Shown in pieces: positions 57,905-64,000 of a DNA stretch of 64,000 nucleotides. The stretch's first letter is position 1. Each line of letters begins with the position of its first letter. Under the pieces are notes generated by a model. The model was not told where the DNA came from. It was given only the letters and a program-made list of their open reading frames with translations, and searched no databases. The stretch comes from Abelmoschus esculentus (lineage: Eukaryota > Streptophyta > Magnoliopsida > Malvales > Malvaceae). The translations under genes were made by a program, and so were the position numbers. The stretch covers positions 1,980,936 to 2,044,935 of the forward strand of contig JAUCBN010000017.1 of the NCBI GenBank assembly GCA_035048815.1. Direction: 5' to 3'.

Positions 57905-59725
57905 TGATCTTATTCTTTTTATTTTGGGTAAATTGCTAGAATTGTCATTTATATTTAAGGTTTGAATAATTTTGGTCACCAATTTTTAAATTCGATTGTT
58001 ATGATCATTTATATTTTCGATTTATAAATTTATGGTCATTGTGATCTTTTTATTTGATTTATATTATATTATCATTTTAATATAAACATTATATATCATA
58101 TTTTATTTTAAGTAATTAAAAGTCATAAATATTTAAATTTGAACTCAAATATAGATCAAACTCGAATTGGATTTAGAGGATATGAACTTGGATCACATTT
58201 CGATTCTGATCGGATATTGATAATATCCATATCCGATTTACTTTTTATTAAGACTCAAACATATTTTTTTTATTCAGATTAAGACTTTTTCTAATTTGAT
58301 TTGGATATAAATTTTTTCTTCAAATTAGATCAATTTTAAAACAAATTTAAATTAAATTACCATCCCGGGAGGGTACGATGTCAATTTTTTTAAAAGGTTA
58401 AATATATTAAATTATTTTAAATTAAAATTAAATTGATAAAATATATAAATTCAAAAACTATTATTATACTAAATTATGTTTTAATTTAGATAATATAATA
58501 ATTTGTTGGTTATAAAATTTTAAATAAACGATTAAATTATTACACTAAAAGAAATGTATTATATTGGTTGTCGAGCATATAATTAAACGATACATGATGT
58601 ATGTTAGAGATGAACATGAGTCAAGTCGGGACGAGTCGTATTTTTAGTTTATCCGAACCTGATACGAACATAAACATCATAAATCTAACTCCGACTTAAA
58701 AATTTTCTTCAAAAAATCTGATTTGATCTGACCCAAAAATAAATATATTAAACCCGACCTGAACTATAGAAAAATAATTTCAGGAAGTAAATTGTAAAAA
58801 AATAATTTTAGGGGACTTAATTATAAAAATTATAATTTTATGGACTAATTTATAAATTTAAAAAATAATTTTAAGACCTAATTATAAAAATATATAGATA
58901 GAGGTTATTATTATAAATATCCCTAAAAATTATTCAAAAAAATAACATTTAGTCCTAGATCGGGTCGGATATTTTACACCCTAAATTCAATTCCGACGCT
59001 AATTGAAAAAACCCGACAAAAACTTAAACCCATTTTTTCATCAAAAAATTTGACCCAATCAGATCGAGTCAGGTTCAATAAAATGCTAATCCTTAGTTGT
59101 ATCTGAAATTTTTTTAACGTTAATAAAAAAATTAAAAATAAATATAGTAAATAATTAATATGAATATTATTTTAGTTTAGTGATAGGATCATATCTCGTT
59201 TACTTGTAAAAATAATTTGTGAAAAATAATTTGTTATTTTTAAACCAATGACATTTAAACTTGTGTATAGCTGACTCAGTAGAAATCAATTCAATTAAAA
59301 AAATCAGTTTTTTTTTTTTTTACTTCAGGTAAAAATAAATTCAACTTGATTCAAAAATATTTTAAATAAAATTTAAATTATAAAATAAAAAATTTAATAA
59401 TTTAAATTTTTATTAATTATTAAATTAATTTTTAAGTTTCAGTTAAAAATTTCAACCATGTTTGATATGTATATATTTAATCTATTAAATATATATCGTA
59501 TATAAATATAAAAAATATTTAATTTAAAATTAATTTCTATTATAGTATTATAAATAATTATAATTAAATTTTTATAGTGTTAGATGTTACATACATTTAA
59601 ATTCGTAATTAAATTGTATATTATTGTAACTATAGTGTTGGATTTATTTTATAACTAAATGTTTATATTAGGCAAACTATGGTTTCTCGGTGGTTAAACA
59701 TTTTTTTTAAATAACCACATATTAC
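57905..59725. other. AT-rich intergenic DNA
   Basis: No gene recognised. 58610-59090 contains loosely repeated CGGGTCGGAT-type and GACCCAA-type words in T/A-rich sequence. 59290-59480 is related in wording to 50030-50560. Confidence 0.45.
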
Positions 59726-60352
59726 TTAACCATAAATAGTAGTATCCTCTAAAACAAGGTGTTCGTTATAAGTAAAAATTTTAAAAGAAAAAGCAAAAGG
59801 ATGATTCAACGAAAAAGCCCAAGAAACAAGCTCATGAGCAACAGGATTAGCCACACGGCTTACATAACACAGGGGCGGAGCTAGAAAATTATTTAAGGAG
59901 TGTTTTTTTTAGAGCTAGATTTAAGGGGTATCAATTATTTATAAATTAATATTATTTATTTTTAAAGATATTATATATATAAATCATATTAAAAAATAAC
60001 CAAAAAAGTTTGGGGTATCATTGAACCACCCTTGTTAAAGGGTGGCTCCGCCCATGACATGACAAACTCGAAACCAAGATAGATTAGAATACAACGAACA
60101 GAAAGCCTTTCTTAAGTAAACCGCTGCCAAAGATCGATCCAAGGAGGTCGCGTTTAGTTTATTCACCACTACCATGGAGTCCCCCTCGATAATCACCTTA
60201 GCCCAACCATTACCAACAGTTATCTTCACCCCAGCAGCAAAAGCAGAAGCTTCTGTTGTCTCAACAGAATGCGATCCATGAAGAACATAAGACAAACCAT
60301 CCACCATCAAACCAAAATTGTTCTTGGCGATAACTCTCACAAATGCTCAATC
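59726..60352 (-). pseudogene. LINE RNase H domain, split by a MITE
   Basis: 60340-60065 reads MRVIAKNNFGLMVDGLSYVL, AETTEASAFAAG-type core (VETTEASAFAAGVKI), VIIEGDSMVVVNKLN and LSWFRVCHV. After removal of the MITE, the reading goes on as SRVANPVAHELVSWAF, matching the usual end of this domain. The first catalytic Asp region lies in sequence just upstream (VDAAFLDAN near 60360) and a stop lies between. Confidence 0.85.
59870..60056. mobile_element. hAT-like MITE inside the LINE (187 bp)
   Basis: Left end CAGGGGCGGAGCTAG, right end GGTGGCTCCGCCCATG, with imperfect terminal inverted repeats. Flanks are ACATAACA (59862-59869) and ACATGACA (60057-60064), an 8-bp target duplication with one change. 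CAGGGGCGGAGC termini with 8-bp duplications are usual for hAT-type MITEs. Confidence 0.85.
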
Positions 60353-60635
60353 ATTAGCATCTAGAAAAGCAGCATCCACATTAATTTTTATCGTATTAGC
60401 ATCTGAATGAGTCCATTTTGAGGCTCTGTTGCAAGGAACAAAGGCAGAAAGTAATTTTTGGGCCTGCAAAAAGTTTGAAAACAAGATCTGAACACAATCA
60501 ACAACCATCCTAACAGAAAATAGCATACCATTATGAATTCAATGGTTCATTCTATTCAAAATGTTTTAGAGCAAGATAATAAAGAAAGTAAATTGTTCAA
60601 CATTTGTCGATCCTAGAACCAACTCAATTCATTCC

Positions 60636-60908
60636 TTACATCCAAAAGCATGACCCTGAGGAAAGAATAAAAGATAAACCACACAGATCAAAAATCTTCT
60701 GAACCATATTGCAATCTTTAAGGCCATGAATAAGAGTCTCTTCCTCACAATTGTAGAGCTTACACACCTCATCCCCAAAGCCTGCAATCAACAACTTATG
60801 AGCATTAGGAAAGGTATTTTGCCCTACTCTCCATCCAAAGATTTTTATCTTAGGAAGAGTCTTTAGTTTAGTCAAAGCCTTCCAAATAAGAGAAATATCT
60901 CTTTCCAC
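60636..60908 (-). pseudogene. LINE zf-RVT region
   Basis: Frame with ISLIWKALTKLKTLPKIKIF, GWRVGQNTFPNAHKLL and CKLYNCEEETLIHGLKDC, which is the zinc-binding region that follows the RT in plant LINEs. The first Cys of the expected Cys pair is conserved and the C-terminal W is weak. Confidence 0.8.
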
Positions 60909-61498
60909 ATTATTTTGCTCTTGTAACCACTTAGGGACCGACCTAGTAGTATAAGCTCTCGAAGGATGATGCTACAGACCTACATATCAGATTGGTCAGC
61001 AACAATAAAATATTAGAGCAGACATTGCATCCTCAGGTGTTAACACAGAAGAGACCTTTCTTACATCCCAAGAGTTATTCCCACCAATTATAAACTCTCC
61101 ACATTTAATAAGATCCACAACAGCTATATAAATCTCAGAAAGATTAACAACTTTATCGCCTCCCCACCTCTCCAAAAACATGTTAAACTTACTGTTTATT
61201 CCCACTCTCCAAAAAAATCATTCTTCAAGGATTCCTTAGCCTTAAAAATACTCCTCCCAATGAAGGATGGTTTATCAGTTAACTTGGCCTCCAAAATATT
61301 ATCATTCGAAAAATATTTAGCAAATAAAACTCTAAAACAAAGAGATTTAAAATTCTCAATAAGCCTTCAAACTTGCTTTCCCAACAACGCCACATTAAAC
61401 AGTTTGAGATCCCTTAAAACAAGACCTTCATCCTTCTTAAGCCTACATAAGCTATTTCAAGCAATATGAGTTCATTCTCTCATCCCAGCTTTCCCAAA

Positions 61499-62833
61499 TC
61501 ACCGCAAGGTCCTTATCAAATTCACAATAGGGTCAATAATACAGTCAGAGAGATGAAAACACATTATTGCATTTGCTGACAAAGCCTGGACTACTGCTTT
61601 CAATAGCACCTCTCTTCCCTCAAAAGATAAAAGATTCTTGGACCACCCTCCAACTCTTTTGTCCATATTCTCCCTCAAAAAACCCAAAGAAATAATCTTA
61701 TTCTTCTTTAAATCAAAAGAAGACTTAAATAAACCCCAATATCAAACTCCTCCCTCATCTGTAAAATCTATACAATATTCTGCTTACTATCAGTAGTCAC
61801 ACCATTACTAAAATAGATATATGACTTCTTCACATTAACCTTTAGTCTAGAGACAAGTTCATACATAGCGAGAGAACCCTTCAAACATCTAGCTTCAACT
61901 AAAAAATTCTTAATAAATAGTAAACAATCATTAGCATACAACAATGGTTAACTTTGAGTCCATACATACTTGCTCTCACTCCTTTAATTTTTCTCTCATT
62001 TTGTCTTTTTAAAAATAAAGTCGATAGCCCTTCGGAATAGAAAAGAATAGAAAATAAGATAGAGGATCCCCTACCTAAGCCCTCTTACAGGTTTATAAAA
62101 ATCAGACAGACAATCATTCAACCTAAAATAATAAGAAACAGATGAAAAATAGGATATAACCAGATCAATCCATTTCTGTTCAAACCCTATCTTACCCATC
62201 ACACCAGTAAGAAGATTCCGCTCCACCCTATCATAAGCCTTATCTATATTTAATTTTATAGCAGCCCTTTTATTAAGACCATTTCTGACACTCTTCAGAA
62301 AATGAACTAACTCCTGAGACACAATAAAATTATCAGATATCATCCTACCAGAAATAAATGTACATTGATTTGGGGCAATACAACTAACATAACACTTGTA
62401 AGCCTATTAACCAGCATCTTAGAACAGGTCTTGTACACAACAGAACAAAGATTAATAGGCCTAAATTGTTTAAGAAGGATACAGTTATCTACTTTAGGGA
62501 TAAAGGCAATAACGATTCTATTAACCTCAACTATGTCTATTTTACCATTAAGCAAATTCAGACAAAGATCAATAAATCAAAACCTATTATATGCCAAAAA
62601 AATCTAAATAAAAAAGCAGGCATACCATCTATTCATGGAGCTTTGTTGGAGTGAATATGAAGAAAAACAAATTTGACTTCCTCTATCGTGAATTCAGCAC
62701 AGAGCTTGGTGTTCATCTCAGATTTTATGCATGTCTCGATGACATCCAAGATCTCAATCGAAGGAGGGTTCCCATTAGAAGAATATAGATTGATAAAGAA
62801 ACTCTTTGCAACCTCAAAAACATTCTTCAACAC
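61499..62833 (-). pseudogene. LINE reverse transcriptase, catalytic box mutated
   Basis: The pieces are 62833-62633 (FTIEEVKFVFLHIHSNKAP), 62555-62340 (FIPKVDNCILLKQFRPINLC, SVVYKTCSKMLVNRL), 62343-62071 (AAIKLNIDKAYDRVERNLL, which holds motif A) and 61687-61499 (RVGGWSKNLLSFEGREVLLK). The motif C region at 61927-61938 encodes YAND, where active LINEs have YADD. The pieces are in different frames or separated by stops. Confidence 0.88.
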
Positions 62834-63329
62834 CTCTTTTTAAACTCCGCCTTCATCAAATACTCCCTGATAAAATTTTTCCTCTTTCTCTTTCTAGTAG
62901 TAGCTCGAGCATGAAAAAAAATTATATTTTTACCCCATCCTTTAACCACTGCATTCTAGACCTTTGCCTCCAATAAATCTCATTCTTATCTAAAATAACC
63001 TTTAAATCTCTTTTCACCTCTTTCGGCTCCCTCAAACCATCATCACTCGTTTACTGTCTCATAATCTTTTCAATCCTTTTCTCTAAAAATTTTCTTCTCC
63101 TCTGATCATCTTCTTTTCTACTAAACTGTCATTCTCTTAAATGAGACCCTACTATCCCCAGCTTCTCCAGGGAACTTTCCTCACAAGACCCTGAAGCTCT
63201 CTTAATCACATTCAAACATTTTTCCTCTTGGGACCAATATTTCTCAAATCTGAAATAATCTTTACCTCCTCTAAAATACTTCTCAACACTCATAGCATCT
63301 ATTAAAAGGAAGCAATGATCAGAACCATC

Positions 63330-63990
63330 AGAAAAACCTCATTTTTCCCATGCATTTGTATCCAATGAATATTAGCAACAAACTTGTCCAACCTCTCCTT
63401 TACATGATTACCAACATCATCACCAATCTGTCAAGTAAACCAACCTCTCTTTGGTTTAATATCCCATAAGCCATTCCTCACCAAAGCCTCCTTAAAACTC
63501 TCCATCTCAATTCTCAGCTTTCTTCTTCCACCAACCTTCTCATTTAAACTTAAAATGTCATTCAAATCTCCTCCTAACAATCAGAGAAGTGAAGACTGAT
63601 CCTTTAACCTATCCAATAAAAATCAATCCTCAAATTTCTTATCTCTATCAGTAGTTCTAAAGAACCCAGTAAATCTGAAAACATCAGAACCCTCACTAAC
63701 TTTCACATCTATATGACTTTTAAAAAAGGATAACAATTTCACCTGCACAGTATCCTTCTATAACAACAACAAACCCATATAATTATCTTTTTTTTTAACC
63801 TCTAAACACCTTTCCATACCCAATCTTCTTATAACATTCTCTACTTTATTTTTATACAAACAAGTTTCAATGATAAAAACTAAAGAAGCTTCTTTTGTAG
63901 CCATAATACCCTTCAGGATTCGAACTGTCTTAGGGTTGGTAAGCCCTAGACAGTTCCAACATAGAATCTCTATTACTCCCGGTGGGGCTG
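63330..63990 (-). pseudogene. LINE endonuclease (APE-type), N-terminal part
   Basis: The minus-strand reading from the window edge is VIEILCWNCLGLTNPKTVRI, LKGIMATKEASLVFIIETCL and RRLGMERC. This is the N-terminal pattern of plant LINE endonucleases: WNCxGL, then a helix, then the ETKL-like motif, here ETCL. The remainder is badly disrupted, and the catalytic His region could not be placed. Confidence 0.78.
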
Positions 63991-64000
63991 ACCATCAGCC

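Larger units (their letters stand above)
59726..64000 (-). mobile_element. Decayed LINE (non-LTR retrotransposon), runs off the window
   Basis: Minus-strand order is endonuclease (64000-63330), RT (62833-61499), zinc-binding zf-RVT region (60908-60636) and RNase H (60340-59726). This is the plant L1-type ORF2 order. There are many stops and shifts and no continuous frame. An hAT-like MITE interrupts the RNase H region. The 3' terminus and poly(A) were not identified with certainty. Confidence 0.9.

Overview
This is plant nuclear DNA. Four ordinary eudicot genes with GT-AG introns sit in AT-rich DNA that is mostly retrotransposon debris. The repeat types, gene structures and dispersed repeats suggest a Malvaceae genome, probably cotton (Gossypium). 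That species call is inference from general resemblance and was not tested by a search.

Layout: 1-2418 is the 3' part of a decayed Ty1/copia element. 3120-19760 is a long inverted-repeat (foldback-like) element split by a complete but dead Ty3/gypsy Tat/Ogre-type element on the minus strand (4171-19362, target duplication CATAT). The Tat element carries an extra 5' ORF, gag, protease, a G-patch-like segment, RT, two RNase H domains, integrase and a 3' tandem-repeat array. 19761-23400 is AT-rich, with a 309-bp tandem duplication, a decayed organellar trnD and a palindromic element. 23493-24713 (minus) is a PHYTOCHROME KINASE SUBSTRATE-like gene. 27237-29761 (minus) is a six-exon PMT2-type putative Golgi methyltransferase gene. 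31079-44849 is a minus-strand Athila-type gypsy element (target duplication CTCAT), itself split by a 3.3-kb solo LTR. 46640-47190 is a cluster of short TATCGAAAC-like words. 48121-49097 is a TRIM-type mini-retrotransposon. 50764-52222 (minus) encodes ribosomal protein eL34. 53325-56464 (plus) encodes a plastid-targeted alpha/beta-hydrolase-fold protein that lacks the nucleophile serine. Two related MITEs lie at 25993-26190 and 57695-57896. 59726-64000 is a decayed LINE on the minus strand with an hAT-like MITE in its RNase H region.

The four genes look intact and are not obviously linked in function (light signalling, cell-wall or Golgi methylation, translation, plastid hydrolase fold). Every transposon is broken by stops or frameshifts, many of them C-to-T or G-to-A changes as expected from decay of methylated DNA. 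I see no CRISPR array, operon or bacterial system. The most unusual signals are the clusters of palindromic TTTCGAAA/TATCGAAAC words, a covarying hairpin next to the Tat promoter, the accessory Tat ORF, the 3'-UTR satellite-like array, the TRIM, and the hydrolase without its serine.
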